This document shows, piece by piece, positions 15,919 to 23,960 of a stretch of 26,036 nt of DNA. This stretch comes from Chloroflexota bacterium (lineage in GTDB: Bacteria > Chloroflexota > Anaerolineae > Anaerolineales > UBA11858). The stretch is taken from positions 1 through 26,036 of the forward strand of contig DAOUWT010000007.1 in NCBI GenBank assembly GCA_030666985.1. The letters are read 5' to 3'. The notes beneath the pieces were generated by a model. The model worked only from the letters and a program-made list of their open reading frames with translations. It did not search any database and was not told the origin of the DNA. A program made the position numbers and the translations under genes. Every line of letters begins with the position of its first letter. The stretch's first letter is position 1.

Positions 15919-15952
15919 TAATGGGCAATTCCTAAGAGGAGTTTGGCATAGA

Positions 15953-16873
15953 ATGAAAGCGTTTTGGGCGAAAAAGAAAAAAGATATTATAAAAATAGCC
16001 AAGCTGTTGCTGACCATAGCTGCATTTGTATACCTTATAAAAATTGCTCAGCCGGAAAAAGTAATTACTTATTTAGTGAGAATAGATACCTCATTATTGC
16101 TCATCATCATCCTCCTAAAATTTATTAGTGACTTGTTCAAAATTTGGAAATGGATGTTGTTTGCAAGAGTTCAGGTAGCGGATTTTTCCTTTTTGACAGC
16201 GTTGCGTTCTTTTTATATGGGGATGACTTTGGCCGTGATCACTCCCTTTGCCATTGGAGAACTAGGCAGAGGCGCATTAGCATCAGAAACGAATAAAGCT
16301 GAGTTGTCAGGTTTGGTACTTATTGATAAAATCTTTGACCTTGCGACTGTGACGTTATTCGCACTGAGTGGTTTAGCGGTTCTTATTCGTCGTGCATATT
16401 TGATTGTTATTATCGTTATTTGTTATTTTTTGGGCCTCTATCTAATGAAACGTCTCTTTGCTCTTTGGAGCAAGAAAGGATTTTCAGAACGAAATAACTC
16501 TCGTTTTTTTGCTAAACTTATATCAAGCTTTCGAACAGTCCCAAACACGTTAATTTGGAAGCAGGCCTGGCTGTCGATCATATATTTCATGTTATTCTAC
16601 TTCCAGGCATACTTGATTATGATGGCCTATAGGGATGATTTTCCACTTGAGGTGGTTTTATATTTCCCACTGATCACCTTGAGCACGATCCTACCGATTA
16701 CAATTGGCGGTCTCGGCATACGAGAGGGAACTGCCATTTTGCTGCTCAAACAATATCAGATACCTGAAGCCATCGCTTTTAATACGTTTTTTATGCATTT
16801 CGTGATCGCAAATGTTTTGGCAGGACTTTTGGGAGCAATCCTATTTTTATTTCCTAGAAAAGGTCTCGAATGA
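15953..16873 (+). CDS. UPF0104/AglD-type flippase-like membrane protein
   Basis: Polytopic protein of the lysylphosphatidylglycerol-synthase transmembrane (UPF0104) family; a 306-residue member without a catalytic domain, so a lipid-linked or glycosylation-related transport role is usually suggested. Family motifs are TPFAIGELGRG near residue 97 and LPITIGGLGIREG near 245, with about seven or eight hydrophobic spans. ATG 15953 is chosen because AAGAGGAG (15934-15941) lies upstream and the first basic segment and membrane span follow; the longer frame from 15800 would overlap the acetyltransferase and the palindrome. It sits directly before the second GT-C gene. Confidence 0.82.
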   Translation: MKAFWAKKKKDIIKIAKLLLTIAAFVYLIKIAQPEKVITYLVRIDTSLLLIIILLKFISDLFKIWKWMLFARVQVADFSFLTALRSFYMGMTLAVITPFAIGELGRGALASETNKAELSGLVLIDKIFDLATVTLFALSGLAVLIRRAYLIVIIVICYFLGLYLMKRLFALWSKKGFSERNNSRFFAKLISSFRTVPNTLIWKQAWLSIIYFMLFYFQAYLIMMAYRDDFPLEVVLYFPLITLSTILPITIGGLGIREGTAILLLKQYQIPEAIAFNTFFMHFVIANVLAGLLGAILFLFPRKGLE

Positions 16874-16879
16874 ATTCAA

Positions 16880-16984
16880 GGCTGACTCACCAAGGGTGCA
16901 CACCGTGTGCAAAATCCACCTTCGTGGATTATATCTAACCGACGAAGGTCGGTTTCGTAGATCAGAGTCGATTTCCAATCGACT
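16880..16984. repeat. Multi-hairpin element M2
   Basis: Diverged copy of the element at 2088-2220. Hairpins: GCACA/TGTGC (16898-16910), AATCCAC/GTGGATT (16913-16930), ACCGAC/GTCGGT with a GAAG loop (16938-16953) and AGTCGATT/AATCGACT (16966-16984). The second stem differs from copy 1 by a G-to-A and matching C-to-T change that keeps pairing. The GTTTGC hairpin is missing and the outer closing stem is weak. Confidence 0.85.
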
Positions 16985-17029
16985 TGACTTGACCAGACTT
17001 TGACTGTTCCAATCAAAAGAAGGAAGATA

Positions 17030-18946
17030 GTGAAATATTTTTTAAATCGCTTTAAACAACTGACCAAGCTTCCCTGGCTAGCAGAAATCCTGACAGCCCT
17101 CGGAGGAATCATTTATTTTGGGCAGGTTTGGATATACGCCCATACACAAGATTCCTTGTTAGATGAAGGTCTTTATTTGCTCAAAGGCTATCTGTTCGCA
17201 ACGGGAAAATACAGGCCTTTCCAATCCTATGGCCTTTGGACGAATCACATGCCGTTATCGTTCTTGATCCCCGGATACGCGCAAGCGATCTTTGGGCCTG
17301 GGTTGCGGACGGGACGGTATTTTGCTATCTTGTTGGCAGGGTTGTTCCTGATTGGGCTATGGATTGTCTCACGCCGCTTAGGAGGAATGTCCCCCGGAGG
17401 GGATGCTTCGCGATGGTTGGCGGCTGGGGCGGTTTTTGCAGTGGCACATAATCCCGCTGCTATAAAAATAAATAGCATTATGGCCTCACAAGGTCTAGTA
17501 GCCTGTGTTTTGGTGTGGGTCATGGTGCTAGTCCTGGGGAGGGGGCGCCCTGCGTGGCAGCTCATCCTGGGGAGCATCCTAGCAGGCACGTTGCCCTTAA
17601 TTCGTCTAAATCTTTTGCCGGTTTTACCATTCGTGCTGGCCTATATATTCTGGGAAAATGGGTGGCGATTGGGCCTCTTCGCTGCTACAGCGGGCTTAAT
17701 CCCTTTTATTGGCGGGCACGCGCTTTATTGGCCCCATATCATGACCATGTGGGTGAAGTGGTTCCCGTCCGGGCTAACACCTTTTTTGGACGTCTGGCGT
17801 CCAGAGGGAATTGGTACCCCGACCGCGATAGTAACAGCATCTTTAGGAACTCGCTTGGAAAGCTTATTCGAAGGGGTGCGTTTTCATTTTATTTCTTTAT
17901 CAGGGACGATTGCCGCGTGGTTATTTTGGCCAAAGACGTGGAAAAAACAAGAGCACTTTCGGATTGCCGTGTTTTTATCAACTTTGTTTATAGTCTTATT
18001 CGGACTACACGCATGGGCCTCGGTAGGAGGCAACTATTGTATTTATTGTTTTTCAAATTATCTAGCTTTCTTTAGCTCTTTAGGAATTTTATTGATAGTA
18101 GTATCAATACCCAACTGGCATTGGAGAATACCTCTCTGGCGAGGGCACCTAGCCTTACTTATCATGTTATTGGTGGTGACAGGGATTGGCTACAGTTACG
18201 CAGTCTCCGCCGCCCATGGCCCAATTGGTAGTCAAATGATGGACTTCCTTGAACGAAAAGTTCCCGCTGTGATCAACTCAGAATATACTGGCCTGACATT
18301 ATGGGACGCTATCGCCAAGCATTATCACTGGTCTTATTGGAAGCAAGCATTGGCGGGAACAAGAGCGGTATTGATCACCTCTGGTATTGTCGTTTGTGTG
18401 GGTTTGATTGCTATTGTGACTTGGTTTAATAAATCTAGGGCAATGGACTTTTCTAAAGGGAGTGTTTTATCAAGCAGTTTCATATTATTTTTGGTGCTGG
18501 GCAGCATGATCTCTCCCTTGGACCCACTAGGCGGAGGACGCCACAGCTACGATTGTGGAAAAGGCGTCATTGACTCTTACAAAGAAGCTGCCGACCATCT
18601 TTCCAAGCACGTTGAATCTGGTGATCTCATATATTGGCAGGGCGGGGGTTCACAAGCTATCTTGTTAACATTAGATGACATTAACTTATTTCCACCACAA
18701 CTCAATTCAGGTGCCTCTTATCGTCAGGGCGGAGATATAGAGATGTTAACCAAATATGGGTACTGGAATGAAGCCTTGAGCCATCAATGGGCCCGTGAAG
18801 CCGATGTGCTGATCATAGCGGAGCGAGAGTTAAGTGGTTGGCTAGCTGAATACGCAGCAACGGATGAATTTAAATTGGTACCTCCCACGCCAGAAATTGG
18901 ATGTCGCGAGGGTTCGAGCCTGCAAATATATAGGAGATTGCCATGA
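17030..18946 (+). CDS. GT-C (GT39/ArnT-like) membrane glycosyltransferase, copy 2
   Basis: Paralogue of the protein at 6230-8215, similar end to end. D45-E46 in the first outer loop (DSLLDEGLYLLKG), then HNPAAIKINSIMASQGLVA, about ten membrane spans, and a C-terminal domain with GGGRHSYDCG, YWQGGGSQ and EADVLIIAERELSG. GTG 17030 is chosen over TTG 17000 because GAAGGA (17019-17024) is well placed and the protein then starts exactly where copy 1 does; this gives 638 residues. It carries palindrome P1 (MSPGGDASRW) but lacks the P2 insertion of copy 1. It overlaps the next GT2 by ATGA, suggesting that GT2 makes its lipid-linked donor. Confidence 0.82.
   Translation: MKYFLNRFKQLTKLPWLAEILTALGGIIYFGQVWIYAHTQDSLLDEGLYLLKGYLFATGKYRPFQSYGLWTNHMPLSFLIPGYAQAIFGPGLRTGRYFAILLAGLFLIGLWIVSRRLGGMSPGGDASRWLAAGAVFAVAHNPAAIKINSIMASQGLVACVLVWVMVLVLGRGRPAWQLILGSILAGTLPLIRLNLLPVLPFVLAYIFWENGWRLGLFAATAGLIPFIGGHALYWPHIMTMWVKWFPSGLTPFLDVWRPEGIGTPTAIVTASLGTRLESLFEGVRFHFISLSGTIAAWLFWPKTWKKQEHFRIAVFLSTLFIVLFGLHAWASVGGNYCIYCFSNYLAFFSSLGILLIVVSIPNWHWRIPLWRGHLALLIMLLVVTGIGYSYAVSAAHGPIGSQMMDFLERKVPAVINSEYTGLTLWDAIAKHYHWSYWKQALAGTRAVLITSGIVVCVGLIAIVTWFNKSRAMDFSKGSVLSSSFILFLVLGSMISPLDPLGGGRHSYDCGKGVIDSYKEAADHLSKHVESGDLIYWQGGGSQAILLTLDDINLFPPQLNSGASYRQGGDIEMLTKYGYWNEALSHQWAREADVLIIAERELSGWLAEYAATDEFKLVPPTPEIGCREGSSLQIYRRLP
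17389..17416 (-). repeat. Palindromic repeat P1 inside the GT-C copy 2 frame
   Basis: TGTCCCCCGGAGGGGATG followed by CTTCGCGATG. It matches the two intergenic copies (on the opposite strand) in the full CTTCGCGATG tail and the CCCC/GGGG hairpin. It encodes SPGGDASRW at about residues 121-129. Confidence 0.85.
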
Positions 18947-19902
18947 AGCTTTCCGTGGTTATTCCCGTCTATAATGAAGATGAAACGTTAAATCTCTTAC
19001 GAGATTCCTTGTACACGGCTTTAGAAGAAATATCCTCCTCTTGGGAAATCGTTTTCATTGACGATGGGAGCGAAGATAACAGTTTCCAGATATTAGAAAG
19101 CTTTGCACGAGAAGACCCTGAGCATATTAGCGCAATTTCTTTCCGCCGGAATTTTGGACAAACAGCAGCCATTGCAGCCGGCATTGACCATTCTATAGGA
19201 GAGATCATTGTCCTGATAGACGCTGATATGCAAAACGATCCCGCCGATATTCCCATGTTGTTAGAGAAGATGGAAGAAGGCTATGATGTTGTCAGCGGTT
19301 GGCGGGTAAATCGCCAGGATCAATTTATCACCCGCACTTTGCCATCTCTGATAGCTAATAAATTGATCTCCTGGGTTACGGGTGTTCATTTACATGATTA
19401 TGGATGCACCCTAAAAGCCTACCGCCGTGAGGTGATTACCGGGTTCCGCCTCTACGGAGAAATGCACCGTTTTATCCCCGCTTACGCTGGTTATGTAGGA
19501 GCGAAGATCGTCGAGGTTACTGTGCAGCATCACCCCCGCCGCTTCGGGAAAACAAAGTACGGTTTAGAGCGGACTATAAAAGTGGTTTTGGACTTATTTA
19601 CGGTCAAGTTTCTAATCAGTTATTCCCATAAGCCCCTTTACCTCTTTGGAGGACTAGGACTTCTCTTGTCGTTTGGAGGCGGGTTGATGTTATTGTTTTT
19701 GTTAATCCGAAAATTGGGCCTGGAAATTTCCCCTTTTACCTCACCTCTATTCCCCACTGCTATAATGTTGGTACTTATGGGCTTTCAATCTATATTGATG
19801 GGCTTGATAGCCGAATTATTGGTGAGAACTTACCACGAAGCTCAAAAGAAAACCACCTATACTTTGCTAAAGGTGATCTCTGCTCGCCAGCAGGAGGATT
19901 GA
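18943..19902 (+). CDS. GtrB/ArnC-like polyprenyl-phosphate glycosyltransferase
   Basis: Family-2 enzyme predicted to load a sugar from a nucleotide donor onto undecaprenyl phosphate. The 319-residue protein has VVIPVYNEDE at 5-14, IDDGSEDNS, the R-R-NFGQTAAIAAG motif, the metal-binding DAD in VLIDADMQNDP, and HHPRRFGKTKYGLERT, which is typical of the GtrB/ArnC/DPM1 group. Two C-terminal membrane spans near residues 230-255 and 268-290. The start overlaps the stop of the GT-C gene (ATGA), the classic pairing of a lipid-sugar synthase with the outer-face transferase that uses it. Donor unknown. Confidence 0.9.
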   Translation: MKLSVVIPVYNEDETLNLLRDSLYTALEEISSSWEIVFIDDGSEDNSFQILESFAREDPEHISAISFRRNFGQTAAIAAGIDHSIGEIIVLIDADMQNDPADIPMLLEKMEEGYDVVSGWRVNRQDQFITRTLPSLIANKLISWVTGVHLHDYGCTLKAYRREVITGFRLYGEMHRFIPAYAGYVGAKIVEVTVQHHPRRFGKTKYGLERTIKVVLDLFTVKFLISYSHKPLYLFGGLGLLLSFGGGLMLLFLLIRKLGLEISPFTSPLFPTAIMLVLMGFQSILMGLIAELLVRTYHEAQKKTTYTLLKVISARQQED

Positions 19903-19905
19903 AAG

Positions 19906-21033
19906 TTGCGCATTCTTGTTCTTAATTATGAGTATCCGCCCGTGGGGGGAGGAGGTGGACAGGTTGCGGAAGATATTGCTCAAGGATTGGTCAAACGAGG
20001 GCATGAGGTAGCTGTTCTTACAACTCATATAAAAGGCTTGCCCAAGGAGGAAACACGAGGCGGGGTGCGAATATTGCGCCTGGCATCTTTGAGAAAATAT
20101 AAGTTCAAGGCCGGCTTGCGAGCCATGCTGGGTTATATAACCGCTGCCTCAATAGCCGGGATACGCTTGATGCACGCTTGGCAGCCGGACCTGATACACG
20201 TCCACTTTGCGGTTCCCACCGGGCCGGTGGCGTGGATGCTCTCGAAACTCACCGGGACACCCTACGTGCTGACCGCTCATTTGGGCGATATCCCCGGGGG
20301 AGCACCTGACAAAACCTCAGGGTGGTTTCGCTGGGCATTCCCTTTCACCCCCTCCGTCTGGAAAAACGCTGCCCAAGTTGTGGCTGTGAGCGAGTTTAGC
20401 CGTCAACTAGCTTTGAAGCATTACCCCGTTGATATAGCAGTTATTCAAAATGGGGTGGACACTGAGGCATTGTCACCGGGCGAAATCAGAGTCAATAACC
20501 CGCCCCGATTGATCTTTGCCGGGCGATTCGTGCCTCAGAAGAATCCCCTTCAGTTGGTACGAGTATTAGCGCAATTACAATACCTGGAGTGGACTTGCAC
20601 CATGCTGGGAGATGGCCCCTTGATGCGCGACGTCCGGGAAGAGATAGCCAGTTTGAGCCTTCAGGAAAGGTTTTCCCTGCCGGGGTGGGTGACGCCAGAA
20701 ATTGTAATTGACGAATTTGCTCAAAGCGACATCTTATTTATGCCCTCGCGTTCAGAAGGGCTGCCAATGGTGGGCGTCCAAGCTCTCTCTATGGGCATGG
20801 CCATAGTCGCCAGCGATATTGGGGGATTTATTGACCTAGTTGAAGGTGGCGAAAACGGCTACCTGATTGAACCGGATAATGAAGAAGGCTTTGCAAAAAC
20901 TTTACGAGACTTATTAGAAGACACCCAAAAATTACACGCTTTCCGGCGGGCATCTCGTCAGAGGGCGAAGGCTTTCGATGTCAGTTATATTGTGGAGCAG
21001 TATGAAGAAGTTTTTGAAGCCATATTGGGATGA
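19906..21033 (+). CDS. GT4 family glycosyltransferase
   Basis: Retaining GT-B glycosyltransferase acting in the cytoplasm on a nucleotide-sugar donor. The 375-residue protein begins with NYEYPPVGGGGGQVAEDIA, the glycine-rich acceptor-side loop, then HVHFAVPTGPVA, NGVDTEALSPG at the domain junction and FAGRFVPQKNPLQLV. The donor-site motif is EGLPMVGVQ: E284 is present, but the second acidic residue of the usual E-x7-E motif is Q292. TTG 19906 is chosen because AGGAGG (19892-19897) lies eight bases upstream and the frame begins directly with the first beta-strand. It follows the GtrB-like gene by three bases. Confidence 0.9.
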   Translation: MRILVLNYEYPPVGGGGGQVAEDIAQGLVKRGHEVAVLTTHIKGLPKEETRGGVRILRLASLRKYKFKAGLRAMLGYITAASIAGIRLMHAWQPDLIHVHFAVPTGPVAWMLSKLTGTPYVLTAHLGDIPGGAPDKTSGWFRWAFPFTPSVWKNAAQVVAVSEFSRQLALKHYPVDIAVIQNGVDTEALSPGEIRVNNPPRLIFAGRFVPQKNPLQLVRVLAQLQYLEWTCTMLGDGPLMRDVREEIASLSLQERFSLPGWVTPEIVIDEFAQSDILFMPSRSEGLPMVGVQALSMGMAIVASDIGGFIDLVEGGENGYLIEPDNEEGFAKTLRDLLEDTQKLHAFRRASRQRAKAFDVSYIVEQYEEVFEAILG

Positions 21034-21051
21034 TTTAAATTATCCCAGTTC

Positions 21052-21148
21052 GTGTTTCGTATTGCGTGTTTCGTAGGGGACTCTTGACGCACCACGCTAC
21101 ACGTTACACGTTTCACGTTTTACGTTTTACGTTTCACGCACCACGCTA
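21052..21148. repeat. Heptamer array H6, inverted pair, longest in the window
   Basis: An inverted run GTGTTTC GTATTGC GTGTTTC (21052-21072), thirteen bases, then nine forward units in perfect 7-nt register (21086-21148): GACGCAC, CACGCTA, CACGTTA, CACGTTT twice, TACGTTT twice, CACGCAC, CACGCTA. The forward run leads to the Shine-Dalgarno of the next gene. Confidence 0.9.
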
Positions 21149-21168
21149 CACAAGTTAAGGAATAAGAG

Positions 21169-22845
21169 ATGACCAACAACAAAATACCTCCCCTGGTGGC
21201 AATTGGCTGGGATGGCGTGACCTGGGACTTGTTGCACCCCTGGATAGAGGAAGGGAAATTACCCAATTTCTTGGCCCTGATGGAGCGTGGAAGTTACGGC
21301 CCTCTAAGATCAACCCCCGTGCCTGTCAGCCCCGCCGCGTGGAGCACGATCATTACCGGGCAAAACCCGGCCAAGCACGGAGTCTTCGACTGGTTCGCCC
21401 GCCGTCCGGGCCGGTACGACGTTGAATACGTGCATACCGCCCACATCCGGGCCCGCCCCCTGTGGGAATACGCCAACCAAGCCGGAAAACGCGTCGGGGT
21501 GCTGAGCCTCCCCATGGTTTATCCCGCCGTGCCGGTAGAGGGCTTCATGTTCTCGGGGATGGCTGCCCCAGACGCCAAGTCCCCCGGTTTCGCCCATCCC
21601 CCAGAAATGCTTGCTGAATTAGAAAGTGAGTTTGGGCCTTACCAATTAGTTGAAAAACATATTTATAAATATGGGCGCGAGGATGAATACTTGAGCGGGG
21701 TTTTGGATTGGCTGGAGTACCAAGAAAAAACCATTCATTATTTAATCCAAAAATATCCCTGCGACGTTTACTCGCTGGTCTTTATGCAGCCTGATCATGT
21801 TCATCATAAACTTTGGCGGTATGGCGATGAAGATTTCCCCGGCTACGACCCTAAACATGACGCGCAGCACAAGGATGCTATTTTGGAGGTTTATCAGGCC
21901 CTCGATGATGTTTTGGGGAGGCTGGTAGAGCGTTTTGATGAAGCTAATTATATGGTCTTCTCAGATCATGGGGCGGGGCCAATGCACGGGGTCATGCACG
22001 TAAATCGCTGGCTGCAGGAAGAAGGTCTCTTGCATTTGCAGCAGAACTTATCCACCAAATTAAAGCGTTGGTTGGCAAAGACGAATGTCATTTTGCGGGC
22101 GTATCAATTAGTGGCTAAATTGGGCTTGGGGAATCTGGCGGCCTTGGTTTCGAAGCCGGCCCGTAATAAATTGGTCAGCTCGTTTTTATCTTTCGAAGAT
22201 GTGGATTGGTCGCGTACCAAGGCTTATGCTCGCGGGGCCTTCGGGCAAATATACATTAACCTAAAAGGGCGCGAACCTGGTGGAATAGTTGAGCCAGGCC
22301 AAGAATACGAAAGACTTTGCGGTGATATTCTCTCTCGTTTGCGGGACCTAAAACATCCCGAAACTGGAGAATCGCTCATCACGGGCCTCAAGCGCAAAGA
22401 AGACATTTACAAAGGCCCTTATATAGACCAGGCCGCCGACATCATGTTCTCTATCCAAGATTACCTTTACCAGACCTCAGTCAAATTTGGATTGGAGAGT
22501 GAGAGCATTCTAGGCCGCTCCGAATACGAGGACTCCGGCACCCATCGCGAAGAAGGGATTCTAGTGATGGCCGGTCCCGATATTCAACAGGGGAAAGAAA
22601 TCTCTTCGGCAGGCCTGGAAGACATCTTGCCCACCACCCTTGCCTTGGCAGACATCCCCGTCCCAGCTTACATAGACGGCAGCCCTTTAGAAGACATTTT
22701 TGAACCCACGCTGAAAAAACGCCTTCGTTTTATCGAAGAAGAGGAGGGGGACGCTCGTCAAAACGAAGACCAACCCCCCGGCATGTCCGCTGAAGAAGTT
22801 TCCGAATTAGAAGACCGCCTGCGCGATTTAGGCTACCTCGGTTAA
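21169..22845 (+). CDS. Alkaline phosphatase superfamily (type I phosphodiesterase) protein
   Basis: A 558-residue two-metal hydrolase or transferase of the nucleotide pyrophosphatase/phosphodiesterase fold. D15 in IGWDG, the Ser/Thr nucleophile region SPAAWSTIITGQNPAKHG, QPDHVHH, SDHGAG, and the late SGTHREEGILVMAGP histidine are the expected metal ligands in order. There is no signal peptide or anchor, so it looks cytoplasmic. It ends RLRDLGYLG, a short tail seen in many relatives. ATG 21169 follows AAGGAA by six bases. It is three bases from a UPF0104 gene, suggesting a joint role in lipid-linked or modified sugar handling; the substrate cannot be predicted. Confidence 0.85.
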   Translation: MTNNKIPPLVAIGWDGVTWDLLHPWIEEGKLPNFLALMERGSYGPLRSTPVPVSPAAWSTIITGQNPAKHGVFDWFARRPGRYDVEYVHTAHIRARPLWEYANQAGKRVGVLSLPMVYPAVPVEGFMFSGMAAPDAKSPGFAHPPEMLAELESEFGPYQLVEKHIYKYGREDEYLSGVLDWLEYQEKTIHYLIQKYPCDVYSLVFMQPDHVHHKLWRYGDEDFPGYDPKHDAQHKDAILEVYQALDDVLGRLVERFDEANYMVFSDHGAGPMHGVMHVNRWLQEEGLLHLQQNLSTKLKRWLAKTNVILRAYQLVAKLGLGNLAALVSKPARNKLVSSFLSFEDVDWSRTKAYARGAFGQIYINLKGREPGGIVEPGQEYERLCGDILSRLRDLKHPETGESLITGLKRKEDIYKGPYIDQAADIMFSIQDYLYQTSVKFGLESESILGRSEYEDSGTHREEGILVMAGPDIQQGKEISSAGLEDILPTTLALADIPVPAYIDGSPLEDIFEPTLKKRLRFIEEEEGDARQNEDQPPGMSAEEVSELEDRLRDLGYLG

Positions 22846-22848
22846 ATT

Positions 22849-23781
22849 ATGAGAAAAGCCGTTAAGCCCTCCTCTACAAAGTTCTTAATCCGCACAGCCG
22901 GAACAATTCTCTCGGCCGCCTTGTTTATCTGGCTCTTATCCAAACAAAATTGGTCGCGAACCTGGCAAATATTAAAAGAAATGCCCGCCTGGCTGCTCCC
23001 CGTGGCCTTTAGCCTCTACTTTGGGTCTATACTTGCCAACACCCTGCGCTGGTTTTCCCTCATTCGAATTCAAGACGTTGAGATTACCTTTTGGGATACC
23101 TTGAAGATGGTTCTGGCTGGCAACTTCGCCTCCAACTTTCTACCCTCCACCGTGGGGGGAGACGCGGTGCGGATAGCCGGCCTGGCGCGTTTTACCGGCT
23201 TGACCACCAGCGCGGCCTCAACCATTGTAGATAGACTATTGAACATCTTGGCTATGTTCAGCGCATTGCCCTTCTCGGTGGGCGTGTTTGGGATTTTCTG
23301 GACGGGGGGAGGAAGTGCCCTGTGGGGGAGGATTGCCTCTGGGAGGGGAGTCGCCCCCTGGGGGATAGCTGCCCTTGGGGGGGGATTGAGGGGGGGATTG
23401 AGGGGGGGGTTGCGGCGCGTGAAAGACGCCATCCGCGTTTGGCGGAACCAGCCAGGTGTCCTCATCCTGGGCTTTGCCCTCTCGTGGGGCGGCAAGCTGA
23501 TGGTTTACAGCGCCCTGTGGCTATTAGCTCGCGGCCTGGGGATGGAAATAACTTTATCTCAAGTGATTGGAGTTGGAGCCATTACCTACATGCTTTCCAT
23601 GTTGCCCATTTCTGTAAACGGCTTTGGCCTGCGAGAAATATCCATGACCTCCTTGTATATTCAACTTGGAGCCACCCTGGAGCAAGCCTCTACCTTGGTC
23701 GTTGTCACGCGCTTCATTCTCATGCTCGAAACCCTGCCGGGGGCTATATGGCTTTCTGAGGCTTTTGCTGGCAAGTCTTAA
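22849..23781 (+). CDS. UPF0104 flippase-like membrane protein with G-tract insert
   Basis: Second UPF0104/lysylphosphatidylglycerol-synthase transmembrane protein, 310 residues. Family motifs are FLPSTVGGDAVR near residue 97 and LPISVNGFGLREI near 250. The middle of the protein (about 150-190) is unusual: where the homologue at 15953 has a hydrophobic span, this one has a glycine- and arginine-rich stretch ending GGGLRGGLRGGLRR, encoded by G-runs of 8, 7 and 8. The start lies three bases after the phosphodiesterase stop, so the genes are coupled. A frameshift or repeat insertion in the middle cannot be excluded, and activity is uncertain. Confidence 0.78.
   Translation: MRKAVKPSSTKFLIRTAGTILSAALFIWLLSKQNWSRTWQILKEMPAWLLPVAFSLYFGSILANTLRWFSLIRIQDVEITFWDTLKMVLAGNFASNFLPSTVGGDAVRIAGLARFTGLTTSAASTIVDRLLNILAMFSALPFSVGVFGIFWTGGGSALWGRIASGRGVAPWGIAALGGGLRGGLRGGLRRVKDAIRVWRNQPGVLILGFALSWGGKLMVYSALWLLARGLGMEITLSQVIGVGAITYMLSMLPISVNGFGLREISMTSLYIQLGATLEQASTLVVVTRFILMLETLPGAIWLSEAFAGKS
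23376..23411 (+). repeat. In-frame 12-nt G-rich tandem repeat
   Basis: Units of GGATTGAGGGGG repeat in frame, giving G-runs of 8, 7 and 8 bases and encoding GLRG repeats in the UPF0104 gene. Together with the G-runs at 23304-23365 it could form a G-quadruplex or slip during replication. Confidence 0.8.
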
Positions 23782-23783
23782 CG

Positions 23784-23855
23784 CAGGAAAACAGGGAGAC
23801 AGGGAAGCAGGAAAACAGGGAAGCAGGGAGACAAGGAAGCAGGGAGCAGGGGAAG
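23784..23855 (+). repeat. Octamer-like CAGGGARR tandem repeat
   Basis: About eight degenerate units: CAGGAAAA, CAGGGAGA, CAGGGAAG, CAGGAAAA, CAGGGAAG, CAGGGAGA, CAAGGAAG, CAGGGAGC. It starts two bases after the UPF0104 stop. It is a different unit from the CACGNNN heptamers further along the same spacer. Confidence 0.8.
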
Positions 23856-23873
23856 TCTCTAGCGCAAATTCGT

Positions 23874-23951
23874 CACGCACCACGACGCACCACGCTACAC
23901 GCAACATCGCGAAGCATCCCCGCCGGGGAACGTTTCACGCACCACGCTACA
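23874..23951 (+). repeat. Heptamer array H7 with embedded P1 palindrome
   Basis: CACGCAC and CACGCTA CACGCAA units lead into P1 (23904-23931: CATCGCGAAGCATCCCC then GCC then GGGG), after which AACGTTT CACGCAC CACGCTA resumes. P1 is thus nested within the heptamer array. The array leads to the acetyltransferase start at 23961 and leaves no clear Shine-Dalgarno. Confidence 0.85.
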
Positions 23952-23960
23952 CAATTAGAT

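Noticed and set aside
15800..15952. Upstream start of the UPF0104 gene overlapping the acetyltransferase
   Set aside because: The frame passes through palindrome P3b; ATG 15953 has AAGAGGAG upstream and begins the first membrane segment.
21086..21148. Heptamer array as a CRISPR array
   Set aside because: Units are 7 nt and contiguous, without spacers, and no cas genes are present.
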